NCBI GenBank assembly: GCA_026874595.1
Contig: CM049315.1
Coordinates: 9,153,664 to 9,217,663, forward strand
Length of the DNA stretch: 64,000 nucleotides
Reading direction: 5' to 3'
DNA from: Sipunculus nudus
Lineage: Eukaryota; Annelida; Sipuncula; Golfingiida; Sipunculidae
Under the pieces are notes generated by a model. It saw only the letters and a list, made by a program, of their open reading frames with translations. It was not told the origin of the DNA and did not search any database. Shown one piece after another: positions 26,160 through 38,092 of this stretch (the first letter of the stretch is position 1; each line of letters opens with the position of its first letter). Made by a program: the position numbers and the translations under genes.

Positions 26160-26560
26160 GGTCACAAACATACACTCCAGGACTTTTAGCCCAGCATCGT
26201 GCATCCCATGACATTTGGCTGCCTTGCAACCATAGCTGTTTGGCCCAGCAACTTAGAAGTTCTGTCTACCATCCTACAACCCTGGATGTTGGCCCCATCA
26301 TCCTGCATAACTGAATATTTTTCCTTCCTGAATCCCTGCATGTTTGGTGCACCACCCTATATAACTGGACATTAGGCCAACCATCCTGCACTCCTCCATG
26401 TTTGAACCACCACCCGGCACCCCTAGATGTTTGGACCACAATCATGCAACCCTGGATATTTGGCCTTCTTGCACCCTTTCATGTCAAGTTAACTAGTTAC
26501 ACCCCCAAGATCAGCAAGAAACAACACCTCTGGACTTCTGGCTTGTAACCTGTACCTCTG
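26160..26560. repeat. Degenerate minisatellite, unit about 45-50 bp
   Basis: Variants of the phrase CATCCTGCAACCCTGGATG followed by TTTGGCCCA recur from about 26190 to 26480. Copies are too diverged to fix an exact period by eye. Confidence 0.55.
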
Positions 26561-28418
26561 GTGACAGGCCTCTAACTACCCTGATATTGGAACACAAACC
26601 ATCCTTCTAGGATTTTTTTTAGCAAGAAACAATTATCCTGAATTTTTTAACCAGAAACAGGCCCTAAAACTGACCATAAAATGCACCTACATACCCTTCT
26701 TTGGCACATGGTTCATAAGAATGCTGACTTTGTCACTAACAAGTAACATCACAAACAACATATTTACTCTACCATTCTATGTCACAGAATACAGGAATTA
26801 ATAAACAACCAGATCTCCCTCCTCTTTTTTCCCATTTAGACATGCAAGTGCTTTGTTTTGTAAAGACTTAAATCTTATATAAAATATTTTGAGAAAAAAT
26901 TTAGCAGAAAATGTTATATGATAAAAGATGTTTAATACACAAATTTAATTATTTAATAAAGTTTTTCATAATATATTGAAATTTGTTAACAATCTGTTAA
27001 GGGTTCCTCTGATGTTGTGTTTTACCAATTTGTCAAACCTGTCTGATTTCTTTTCTGTTCAGTCTCACTGTTAAGCAGATATTCAGAGCACATATACCTG
27101 AAGATCTTATGAAATGTCTTGACATTTAAATTATTATCAGCAGCTGAGGCCCTGTTTTAATTATTGTTTGATTCTCTATGACAGCTAACTCTGTGTTGAT
27201 AAATACCTCTATTGTTAGAAAACATGCAGTACAGCTCAGAAGTAGATAATGGAGTGACCCTCTTAAATCCAGCATATGTTCCAAACTATGTTGTAAAAAT
27301 AATCAAGTATACCCTGCCTCCAGGAGGGGGTATAATTAGTTGCAGAACTTGACCTCTGGGACATGACTGGTTTCTGTTAATGTTGTACAGTGGTACTTAA
27401 TACAGAACACCAGAACAGGACTGGTCACCCTGACAGGCAACATCTAGAGCTTTGTTACGGGTCTGTATGCTCCCTGTATGGTTCATTCAAAGAAATATGG
27501 AGAATGTGTACACTGTAATGATTTTGTGTAGCTGTACAATACACTTTTGGACATCAGGAAAGCAATTTTTTAGGACTATTTTTTTAACACATGATGAACA
27601 GGACCCTTCATTATTGAAATACTGTAGAATCACATAACATAAAAAGTTATATTTCGTTTAAATGTTTCGATGAAAATGCTCACTGCTGGCAGTCATATCA
27701 TACATTAGTGACCAGAAACAAAAAAGACTTCAAAGAGCTAAATGTACGCATTCCCACTCAATTTTTTTTTCAAGTGAACATTTTGTGATGAAAATATCTT
27801 AATTTTCAACAGTTTTATACCTTACCTTTCTGATAACTGGGGGTTTACAGAACTGTGAAATGTCTAAATAATTTTTTTTATGAAAGACATCAAAATTTAG
27901 GTCTATGAAACCCCTATAGAACCATAAACTCTAGCATAACAAAAGTGAATAGATCTTGGAAGGACTTCAAATAAACTGACAAGAGTTTTTTTTTTTCTGT
28001 GACTGAACCAACAAAGCTTCATGGTTTGTGGTTTTACCAGGCCATAAAATATCATTTCTTTTTACAATAAGCACAGCTTGCAACAGACATCCCCATTAAG
28101 AATGTAATATATGTGATTGAAATTCGGAACCAATATAACCTAAATATAAACTTTAGGTTACCTGCAAGTCTTGAATATTAAATCTCACATGGGAAATCAA
28201 ATACTTAGTCAGAATCAAAGATGCATGGATACCTGTAAATGAAGGCTAATAAACTGTGTCTTAGTTACCTATATTTGTACACTATTTACTAATGCTTTGA
28301 TTTTCATTGCAGTGCACTGCTTGGGTCTCCTATCAACATATCCAGTACTTCTTTTGTGTGGCATCCCGGTGTCTCAAAACAATTCCTGAACCAACACTCT
28401 AACCTGCAATCTCATACG
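26561..28418. other. Upstream region of GPCR 2 with possible 5'UTR splice acceptor
   Basis: A hairpin-forming string GTATACCCTGCCTCC / GGAGGGGGTATA lies at about 27307-27334. A good acceptor context TTTTCATTGCAG ends at 28312, about 105 bp before the first in-frame ATG of GPCR 2, suggesting a spliced 5' leader. The frame is open upstream of that ATG (from 28356), so an upstream coding exon cannot be excluded. Confidence 0.35.
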
Positions 28419-29531
28419 ATGGAAACATCTGCTAAACAAGACAGCTCCCATGGCTTATGTAGCAATGACACCCAAAACCAAAGTCCACCTATTTCACTCC
28501 CTCTGTCAGCTTATACAGTGTTCATGACTTTGGAGATCATCCTCAGTGTCTTGATCATATTTTCAAATGCCTTGACTATAGCTGCCATTGTAAGATTCCG
28601 CTCATTACAGAGTGTGACAAATGGTTTCATAATGAGTCTTTCAGTGGCAGACTTGGCACTGGGATGTATTTTACCTTTTTGTGCTATTCTCAACCACACA
28701 ACAGTCATAACAGGTTGCCGAGCCAGGAAACAAGCTTGTTTCATATGTAAGACATTCACTACCATATCTACAGCTGGCTCTCTCTTAAATCTATTGGCTA
28801 TAGCCGTAGACAGGCACACTGCTATATTTTATTCACTAAAATACACAAGGATTATGAACTGCAAACGTGCCGTGATGATTATCACAAGTATATGGATATA
28901 CGTGCTGTCAGTGACACTTGTGAGTGTATGGGGGTTTGGAATATGGAAACCCAATCACTTCTGCTCACTGGTACAGATTCTACCGAAAAAATTATACTTA
29001 GGTTTATTTGTCAGCAATATTATCATTTTCCTTACTGTGACAATAGCTCTGTATCTGAGGATTTTCAAGACAGCTCACAAGCAAAGAAGATCAATAGAGG
29101 AACAGAACGCAAATTTTTCGCAAGAAGTCAAGAGATGCCAGAAGGACACTCGTGTCACAAAGATGATGGCAATGGTCCTTGGGGTGTTTCTTTTGTGTTG
29201 GATTCCATATACCATTCTAAATGTGTTGCATCAGCAAACAAAACGCCCATCACTTGCGCTTACACTTGCCTACAAAAGCTCTATTATTGTGCTCTACAGT
29301 AACAGCTGCATGAACTCTGTCATATACAGCTGGAGAAACGGATCGTTCAGAAAAGCCTTTAAGAAACTCTTGTTCTGCTCTGGAGATCTCTCAAGGAGAA
29401 GCACGCTGACGGAATCGTCAACCTTTATTCGTAACCAGCAGAATCGGATGAGTCGTGGATTATCTTTAATTGCAGATTTCAGGAGAAATTCTAACATGGC
29501 TCAAAATACAGCCAATACAACACATTTATGA
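28419..29531 (+). CDS. Rhodopsin-like (class A) G-protein-coupled receptor, GPCR 2
   Basis: Single-exon seven-helix plasma-membrane receptor, 370 residues from the first in-frame ATG (28419; the open frame starts earlier at 28356 without an ATG). Numbered from that Met: N-glycosylation sites N16-D-T and N20-Q-S; N50 in TM1; SVADLALG in TM2 (D78); DRH at 131-133, a variant of DRY, followed by AIFYSLKY; loop-2 cysteine C182; TM5 about 188-213; CWIP in TM6 (C260-P263); NSVIY in TM7 (299-303), where the canonical NPxxY proline is serine. The long C-tail is basic and serine-rich (about residues 317-370). It shares loop and TM phrases with GPCR 1 (SLQ.xTN, LP.xxYxGL, RIFxxAHKQR, SFRKA), so the two are paralogues. 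Ligand unassigned; an adenosine/amine-like receptor is the nearest general resemblance. Confidence 0.92.
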   Translation: METSAKQDSSHGLCSNDTQNQSPPISLPLSAYTVFMTLEIILSVLIIFSNALTIAAIVRFRSLQSVTNGFIMSLSVADLALGCILPFCAILNHTTVITGCRARKQACFICKTFTTISTAGSLLNLLAIAVDRHTAIFYSLKYTRIMNCKRAVMIITSIWIYVLSVTLVSVWGFGIWKPNHFCSLVQILPKKLYLGLFVSNIIIFLTVTIALYLRIFKTAHKQRRSIEEQNANFSQEVKRCQKDTRVTKMMAMVLGVFLLCWIPYTILNVLHQQTKRPSLALTLAYKSSIIVLYSNSCMNSVIYSWRNGSFRKAFKKLLFCSGDLSRRSTLTESSTFIRNQQNRMSRGLSLIADFRRNSNMAQNTANTTHL

Positions 29532-31158
29532 AGAAAATAAACAGGTAAAAATCACTGACTGGTAACTTCATGAAACCCAAGCATAATGTATTTAATTTAT
29601 TTCAGAATGACTAGAGACTGAACTTGCATTCATTAACATGTACAAATATTTATGAGTTCAATTATTAATGAATTAAAAAGAAATAAAAGATTTTATCTTA
29701 TGTGGCATTTATGAAAATTATTTTATTCATAACCAATCATAACCACATATGTTCTGGAAAATGCCACAGCATCGTCATCTTTGGGTTGTGTGCTTTCAGT
29801 TTAAACAAAACATTTCTGTAATTTCTTAATGAACATTTCCCCTCAGATATTCAAGTGTTTTTGTAATATTGTAACACAGACCAAAGATCTTCAAAGAACT
29901 TAAAAACTTGATAACAGAATATATGAACAATGAGAGTTTGTTCTTGATTGAAAGTTATTACCACAATATCACCAAAGTGTTGAACTTATACTGCCATTAC
30001 CTCATAAACCATTTCATATCGCATCCAGGATCAATAAATGTGTGTGTAAAATAACAGTATGGCTATTCATTTACTGAGAATGAGAATCTGAGAATAAAAT
30101 AACTAATTAATTTAATAATCATTGCATTAACAGTCATTCTCCTTCCTTCTTGATCTTTAATTTATACCTGAGGTATGAACGATAAGCATATATTCTAGAT
30201 GTAGCAAGCACTATGTTTAACAAAGAAAGTATCCTCAGTGACCAGCAGATGTAAGCACAGTAATTCATGCAAGAGAAATTTTTATTATTACTTTGTCCAA
30301 AAACTGTCTATATAAAGCTTAGGTAAATCATAATGTCCATTTGAGCTTAATTTGGGAAGAGAGTAGATATACAAAATGTGATGTGGTGACATCTGAAAAA
30401 CTTATAGTATCTGCTGCAATATCCAAGTTAAATAAATGTAAATGCAGGCAGAAACTAATAATGTGTTCATGATCTTCAAAACAGTTGAGAACTAGGACAC
30501 TTATAAACCAGTCTCCCCCTCACTTTGAAATCCCACGTGTACAAGTGTTTGGCTTGTTAGTCAAGCAAACCAGTTTGCTGTCTCACTACTAATTAGTCAA
30601 ACATGACAGCTGGAATTAGTCCCATCCAGGGCTAGAATCCCTGAGGACCGGGTTATAGAACAACACACATCAGATGGAATCCTGGCCAGCCTGGGTTTTC
30701 AGACACACAAGCTTTGTGATGTGCCATAGAAAGACTGCTGACTAGTATGTTTTTTAATTGTCATTTATAAAGTAAACGGGTTGTGCTCAAAACACACTAC
30801 ATACAAAACAGCCACAATGAAGCCAGATAAAGGCAACTTTTGCATTATTATAAACATATCAGACAGTAACAAGTCATTTCACAAGACATTTTGCTGCAAT
30901 GGCCATTCTATGGGTACCGGTATATGTTGCAACAACAAAATATTTACAAGATAAACATATCCTTATTTCTCCTTTTGTATGGAGATATATAAATCTTTAT
31001 TTCCAAAATAGATAATGTGGTCTGAGCCTAAGTGTATACCTTGGCATGTATCCTAATCAAACTTTAATGTGTTCTACATAGAACAAGCCTGTGTGTGTCA
31101 CAATATCCATGGCTGGATTAGTTAGGTCAGGTTCAGAACAAAGATGGTTCATAGCTTA
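29532..31158. other. 3' flank of GPCR 2 and intergenic DNA
   Basis: Possible polyadenylation hexamers AATAAA lie just after the stop (about 29537) and near 29681. No other gene is supported. 30480-30660 is a more GC-balanced block with the inverted phrase TTGGCTTG.TAGTCAAGCAAACC. Confidence 0.4.
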
Positions 31159-31188
31159 AAGCAAGGAGATTACAGACTGGAGTATCAA
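31159..31188 (+). repeat. 30-bp perfect inverted repeat, left arm
   Basis: The arm starting AAGCAAGGAGATTACAG is the exact reverse complement of 33147-33176. The two arms are about 2 kb apart and enclose the A2 element. Similarity does not extend convincingly beyond the 30 bp. Confidence 0.9.
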
Positions 31189-31609
31189 CTGTCAGAAGCC
31201 TCAAGTGTCAGTCGTGTGCTAATCGCAATTAAGACCTGATAAGCCCATTAACTCTATAGTGCGCCTATTGTGATGCAGTGTCAGGCGCAGCGGCGGCAGG
31301 CCTTTGATAAAGCGAGTCTGCTAGATGTTACTTTCGCGGTCTGCTGTAGTTCGCTGAAGCGAAGAGCGATATATCCAGTAACTGAGCGGTAAATCACTGA
31401 AATAACATTAACTAGAATAATGAATGCGCAAATGATTTGTTTTGTCAAGAATTATGCGTAACAAATATATCTAGAGAGGTCTCGTGCTGAGGAATCACTG
31501 GATCTGTTTTGGGTTAGATTCGGTCACTCTGCATCAACTTCTGCCGTGGTTCATGACGGATGACTGGTAAAAGTAAACCTTACTTTCCCTGAATAACTTC
31601 AGAATAATA
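31189..31609. other. CpG-richer unique block (candidate regulatory DNA)
   Basis: In contrast to the surrounding AT-rich DNA, this block has many CpG dinucleotides (GGCGCAGCGGCGGCAGGC, TTTCGCGGTC, GCGAAGAGCGATATA). It has no long open frame and no repeat match in the window. It might be a conserved non-coding element; this is inference. Confidence 0.3.
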
Positions 31610-32845
31610 ACAAGTGTCCCATGGGCAATGACGCTCAGCTGAATTCAAGGAATGTTGAACAATGAGGAAAATGACTGCCAGAGTGCAAAAAATCATGAAT
31701 TTTGTGAAGAGTCCTTAGAAATGGGTTTCAGTGGGCTTTTTGACAGATGACAACTTCATTTGAAGGTCTCATAAATAGAAAAAAAAAATGTGTAAATATT
31801 TGAAAAAATACAGGTAGTGCCACCAGTCTGCAGGAACTGATGAAACACTCCATGATCAATATATATGAAAAAAATCATGGCTACCAAGGCATTAGTTATT
31901 CAGATACTGGAGCTGTTGTTTGTATCAAATATTTAATTATTCTTGGGGGTATTTATGAGCCCTATAGTTTGGAGAATATGGGTAACAGAAACTTAATTTC
32001 AGGTTTCCAAGGAGATTTTTCATTGGTCTCCCTGGATGTCAAATAAGAAGATTCTAGGTTCAGCAGTTACAGTTTGTGCCATGTTAACAGATGACCACTT
32101 CATTTGAAGGTCTCATAAATAGAGAAAAAATGCCTAAAAAATTGAAAAAAATACAGGTGGCACCACCAGTTTGCAGGAACTGATGGAACAATACATGATC
32201 AAAATGCCTGCAAAGAATTATGGACATCAATGCATTAGTTATTCAGATACTTGAGCTTTTGTATCAAATTTTGCATTATTCTGGGGGTACTTACTACGGA
32301 GGATATAGGTAACAGAGACCTAATTTCATGTTTTCACAGAGACTTTTCATGAACCTCCCTTGATGTCAAGTTAGAAGAATCTAAGTTCAGCGGTTACAAT
32401 TTGTGCCTTGTTAACAGATGACAGCTTCTTTGAAGGTCTCAAAAATAAAGAAAACAATTCGTAAAAATTGGAAAAAAATACAGGTGGCGCCACCAGTTTG
32501 CAAGAAGTGATGGAACATCCCATGATCAATATTCATGCAAAGAATCATGGTGATCAATGCAGTAGTTATTCAGATACTTGAGCTTTTGTATCAAATTTTT
32601 CATTATTCTGGGGGGTACTTCAGAGCCCCATAGCTCCAAGGATATGGGTAACAGAGACCTAATTTCAGGTTTCCAAGGAGATTTTTTCATGGACCTCCCT
32701 GGATGTCAAGTTAGAAGATTCCAGGTCCAGCGGTTACGATTTGTGCCCTGTTAACGGACGGACGGCAGAACAGACGGCCGGACGGACGACGGACAAAGAG
32801 TGATCGCTATAGCTCAGATGACTTTCAGTCAGCTGAGCTAAAAAA
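31610..32845 (+). mobile_element. Rolling-circle-like element, family A (A2)
   Basis: The 5' end is ACAAGTGTCCCATGGGCA followed by GCTCAGCTGA. There are three internal units (GACAACTTCATTTGAAGGTC near 31747, 32092 and, as a variant, 32419) with the GGTGGCGCCACC palindrome (perfect at 32483-32494). The 3' end has a GGACGG tract at 32756-32793 and a hairpin at 32811-32839 with arms AGCTCAGATGACT and AGTCAGCTGAGCT around TTC, followed by AAAAAA. No coding capacity; the 31840-32046 frame runs through repeat sequence. Confidence 0.75.
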
Positions 32846-33146
32846 CTTACATCAGTTCCCACACTTCTGACATATATTAATAATTAGCCTTGTATTATAG
32901 TATTTTGTGAATAACTAGATATTTTGACGTTTATGACCGGATGACTTTCATTCTGATGTCACTGACGGCGTTGTTCTTGTATTATCGCCCATGTTTACCG
33001 CAGCCAGGAATTAATAAGATGTTCAGAAGGGGGTCTCTTGCGCTGTATCAATTAGCACCGGGCTTATCAGCGGCATCTCTGTGTGCCTTGGAGCAGTGAG
33101 TTTTGTGACCCCTGTCAGCAACATTTCGACACGGCCAGACACTCAT
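32846..33146. other. Unique block between A2 and right inverted arm
   Basis: CpG-containing sequence with no recognised gene. The minus-strand open frame 33048-33383 spans the inverted arm and a repeat-derived segment and is not supported as a gene. Confidence 0.3.
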
Positions 33147-33176
33147 TTGATACTCCAGTCTGTAATCTCCTTGCTT
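33147..33176 (-). repeat. 30-bp perfect inverted repeat, right arm
   Basis: This is the exact reverse complement of 31159-31188 (starts TTGATACTCCAGTC on plus). Confidence 0.9.
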
Positions 33177-34725
33177 ATACCAGTGAACAGCAATGGCCCT
33201 CAGACTGGGATAAAATTGCACAATTTCATAATGGAATAGATTCCTTTCAACTAAAAATACTGTATGATGATCCAGATTACCTGAAGAATTTAATGGACTG
33301 TTCTTTGGTTTAACCCTACTCCTCCACAAAGTTTCATCAAAATCCCTCAAAAACCAAGAGAAAAACATATAATTCCTTGCCACCTGATGGAGGGATAATG
33401 AATAAATCCAAAATGCACAGAAAAAAAACTAAGTATGGAAAAGTTCTCTTCATTAGCTGGCTCAAGTCTCTTCAAATAACTCTGATTAATTAGTATTATT
33501 ACAAGAGATACATAACAGGCATTTAACCATCAAGTCTATTAAGGTAGCAGGACTGGTCAAAATCCTAAAAATTGGTGTTTTTTCAATAAAAGGTATACGT
33601 AATATTGAATACTGGGCGGATCTGATGCACCTGAACCCATTTCGGGTCGCCAGTTACATTTTGTGGAAAAGGGTTATTTCTATTCAGTAAACACCAAGTT
33701 GTGTTGACAGGGTGTTTGTAAACTAACATTCAGCCAATCGTGAGGTGCCAGTGTTTAATTAATGCATGGGCCAAGTATCTCCGTGCACGAGGTGGCAAGA
33801 ACTGACGGTCGACATCTAATTAGCTGAGCATACAACTGATAAGCGTTGGAGAGCAACCCTAACTCTAGCTTATTAGTGTGCAAACAAACCCTTCTTTGTG
33901 AAAGATCTGTTAGTGTCATTGGCCTTTCTGTCTTTTTTTTTCGGGAATGTTACGCCGAAACACAAATTTTCACTTGACATCATGTTATTTCTTCTAAATC
34001 CTGAGCCTATAGACAGATACATAAAATTACTTTATAATAAGCTGCTTCATATCCCAACAATAACGTCTATGATATTCATACTGTCAACACCGCTACAAAC
34101 AAAATATTACGCCAATACAAGACGAAACTACGATGGGCCGACGACACAAATCCCGAATGCCACTTGAAAAACTGCAGCAGTTAAATGATATCAAGAAGTC
34201 TCAGCGGGCCGAACCTACTTCCGTGATCAAACTGATGGCCAGCGACGATAAATCGTCAGATGACATCATCTATAAGTTTACGCATGAAGGAACACCGGAG
34301 GCAGACAGCTATCGACTTTGGCAGTGTTATCAACTAAATGCGGTATTGTCAGCCGCTGTTGTAACAACATACTATTTCATTTGATCCACCTTCGGATATG
34401 TGCATTCAACAAGAAAGATCTAGTGACTAATTACTAATGGACACTAATTACTATACAAACAGTTATCACGAGGTCAGTTATCACTACGTTGATTGTTTAA
34501 TTTGTTGCCATTTATAGATTCCATGTAAATAAACCTTCTTATAAAATAATCAGGCTCCTTCTGTGACTTGAATGTGTGTGCATGATGTATGAATTATACA
34601 AACCATCGTCTTCCTATTCAACCCTCCAATAAACAATAAGTCCAGATTTCACATATGACTTGTATGTGTATGCCAGATTTGTATGATCGTTATAAACTCA
34701 TCTCTATTGTCAACTCCCAAATACC
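33177..34725. other. Intergenic; small open frame of uncertain status
   Basis: 33180-33420 contains diverged element phrases (AAGTTTCATCAAAATCCCTC). 33600-33850 is CpG-containing unique DNA. A plus-strand frame with ATG at 34133 encodes 83 residues (MGRRHKSRMPLEKLQQLND...). It is polar and lysine-rich at the N-terminus and ends in a short hydrophobic run, but matches nothing I recognise. It could be an exon or chance. Confidence 0.3.
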
Positions 34726-34727
34726 TA

Positions 34728-35985
34728 CTGTGGTTGCCTTTATATTGGCGGAGCTGAATTTTCGCGGTTTTTATATTTTTAAAAGTTTCACGGGGTTCCT
34801 TTTTCGCGCTCTATCATTGGTCTAGTAGTATATTTCATTATCAAAATTAGTTTCATTTACCGGTGATTTCACTATTATCTAGGTCTCCTATTTCTCTGTC
34901 CGGATATCGCATGTTCGAACATTCACAGACGGCTGAGCCGACGCCTGCGGGAGGCATTGACCTCGCTGGCTGTAATTAGTTCAGGGCCAAGGCTCATTAA
35001 AAACAACTCAAATGTTATTAAGGTGTGTCGAGAAACCAACCTGTAACTACAAAACGGTATATTAAGTTTGTTTCGGGAAACTGTCTTGATAAGGGTATCT
35101 TACTCCTGTTAATTAAAAGGCGAGTCGTAATCACCTGCTCAACCAACAAGGGACGCCTGTAGGTAGCCCCCTTGTTTCAGTATCAAAGGCAGGGATGTGC
35201 CCAGAATAATTTGAATGCCATTTATATATGTTGGTAATTACTTCCATATAGGTGGAAGAAGGAACCGTATTCAGTTTCTCACAGTTAAAATCTGAAGCAA
35301 AACATAATATTCCACTGTTTTAAGGCACTTTGGCCCCTAAATGAACTGCGACCTTTCAAATATATTCAAAACTCACGTCATCACTGGCCAATCATACATC
35401 GTTTTGCGCGTCATGATTTCACAGAATTAGTCTTTTATACAATTACAAGGTGGCGCAACCCTAGCGGCTATGTTCACTACTTTAGTGGCAAATTTTATTC
35501 ATTAACATGACTAAATACGGCACAATGTGAACGAGTACTTTCTACTCAATATTCATTTTTAAGCGGCACTGGATGTCATCTAACTTGGCACACATACACG
35601 TAATTTTTAAATATTACTGCCCAGCGGGCATTGACACTTTCCAGTCATGTGCCGGGGGAAAGGAATAATTGCGGGGCGCGTCCGCCGGAGTTAGCACGCA
35701 CCTGCAAAGGGTCCCGGTTTTTTGCATCAAAGCCAACCGATATTATTTAAAAATGGGCCCAGCATTCTCCCTGAATCATTTATCGTATATGCACCAGGCT
35801 CGATGGACAACCACTACGTAGCTGAAGATAAATATCAACTGTCGCAAACTATCGGCAGCTTCTGAAATTAATGATTATGGTCTGGTATATGTGCATTCAA
35901 AACTGCGCGGTTTCATTTTCGCGGTCAGGGAGTGACCGCGAATATCGCGAATATGAAACCACCGCAAATAAGAAGACAACCACAG
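34728..35985. mobile_element. Candidate TA-flanked terminal-inverted-repeat element
   Basis: The left end CTGTGGTTGCCTTTATATTG and the reverse complement of the right end (CTGTGGTTGTCTTCTTATTT) match closely; each is flanked by TA. Near the right end is a hairpin with perfect 9-bp arms TCGCGGTCA and TGACCGCGA (about 35919-35941), enclosed by GGTTTCAT and ATGAAACC. No transposase reading frame is visible. It could be one 1.26-kb non-autonomous element or two inverted short MITEs. Confidence 0.45.
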
Positions 35986-38092
35986 TATTAAGTATGTTAA
36001 CCGTGAAAAGTAAATCAATCTTTGTTCTCCTTGAATGGCCATAGATCCCGCTCCCCTTGTTCCTGTGTAAACACGTGGTTACCTATTAGGCCCGGCTATG
36101 CACCTGTTCAGCCACGGGTCCTGGTTGTCGGGTGCTCAGCGCACCTTGGCACTCGGCCAAAACTGTAAGCTCCGCCTACTGAAGTCCATGCACGTGGTGT
36201 TTGACAAGTCGCTTGTGTGACAGGTCAAACGTTTATCGTTTTAATACGTTTTAAAAGCAAAATAGTCAATTAATCCATGTTATTATAGCATGGTTTGATA
36301 AGAACCACCATCTTGACCAAATTCATGTGACTGTCAACATGTAGTTGTGGTAAGTTACGTGTGTAGGACGAATGATCTCTACGAATATAGTTTTTGGCCA
36401 TTTTCTCGAAACATCATATCACCTGAACACCTTATCTTTAGAGTGTTATTTCTCAGTAAGTACTTGTCCGAAACATACCATCTTTGATATATGTAATTGT
36501 TAATATGTCTTCTAAAAAGCATTTTTTTTTATTTTACGCCTTTACCTAATTTGAGGGAATTATTAAGGTAAAAGTAAAAAAAAAAATTATTTGTGAAGAT
36601 TTCAAAATTAAATACTCTGTAAAATCGTAATTTTTGAACTTAACTCACTAAACAAAAAAACGCCTGGGAATTATTATCTAAATTCTCGATTTATTTAAGA
36701 AGATTTTCTGTATCTGCTTTAGTTGTGCTGGAATAAACTTTTTTTGTTAAATATTAAAATTTAATTAAAATTCTAACAAATTAAAACCTGTTCCTCAGAA
36801 ACAAAGTTTATTATCACCAAACTATAGAGAATTTTCTTAGCTTTCAGAAAATGTATACTTTAGGGGGTATTAAAGCATTAGATTGTTCAATGCAAAGGAA
36901 AAACTGAAACAAAGTCAGGTCAGGTGGGGGGGACCAGTCCTGCCACCTTAATAAGATTCTGTTCCCAATTTATTAGGCTAATAAATCATGTGGCTTTTTT
37001 TTGCTGTGGCTTAATGAGTTAAAGCTACAGAAAGCTGTCTGATATATTGTTACAACGGGGAATTAGGGGAGTTAAATTGGGAGAGAAGCCTATATGTGTG
37101 TGACAGGATGACTGGTTGTCGGGTGTCATCAATTATGAGAAGTCATTAATTGTTCAGTCTGAAACTGAGCTTAAATTTGTGAAATATGAAATGTGAAATA
37201 TTCCTTGAAATATGTGTTAAGTCACAAATATGCACTTTCCTACTCCATAACAATATCATATAAGTGTCATCTGCAGTGGACAAAAGACTTAATTACTCAA
37301 TTTCTAACCACGAACCAATTCTATACAAATCATGATAGTTACACTTAACATTGTGTGTGGGTGGTAAACTTGAACAGATGTGTGTGAATCATAATAACCT
37401 GGCTTTCACAAACAGGGAAGTAACTGTGATACACTTACTCAGGAGCCTGAGCATCAAGGGTGGAACAGTATTAAAATCATACATATATACGAGCTACTGA
37501 CTGATTTTGAGTCATGAGCTCTTGATACAAAAGTATGTTGTTATCATCAGACCTTCTGGATTTCCATTTTTAAGAGCTTGGAATGTTGTAAACACATCAG
37601 AATGACTTTGAGGTTCTCTTAATTATCCACATTTATTGCTTGGCAGCTTTAGTGGAGTTTATGCCAGTAGGTGCAATGTTAAAATGCCTGGAGCTTCCAT
37701 TCATTAAGGTTTCTCCTGCTGCTCTGAATAATATTAATAAACCAGAATTACGCAAGATTTAAAAATGTTTTGGTTAACAAATATTTTGTCCAGGTGCAAA
37801 GGGTTGGAGGACCAGCATGTTTAGACTGTCAAGTATTCCTGTTATATTTAATTGCCATGCACAAATAGCATCTGTGAAACAAAAGAGCCATAAAGCCTTA
37901 ATCTCCAGCTAGCAATGGTTAAATTATATCAGGAACAAACTGATATTGCTTCATATCTTTAGACTTGTACCCTACTGAAATTTAACTGTACAGAGCCATC
38001 AGGTCTTTTTCATAACACAGACACATTCTCAACCCAACTATGGAAAAAATGAAATTAGATGAGAGACAATAATATTAAAATTTCATATTTTT
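35986..38092. other. Intergenic, no gene supported
   Basis: 36060-36240 is CpG-richer; 36470-36960 is extremely AT-rich. No exon of the neighbouring neurobeachin-type gene was recognised on the minus strand. Confidence 0.35.

Noticed and set aside
28356-28418. Upstream extension of GPCR 2 by 21 codons
   Set aside because: The open frame here starts at GTG; the first ATG in frame is 28419. The stretch could only be coding if joined to an upstream exon, which was not found.
28892-29302. 136-codon plus-strand frame
   Set aside because: It overlaps GPCR 2 in another frame and has no domain-like features.
34133-34384. 83-codon plus-strand frame as a small gene
   Set aside because: Composition is plausible for a protein but nothing is recognised. 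It was left as a note because chance frames of this size are expected.
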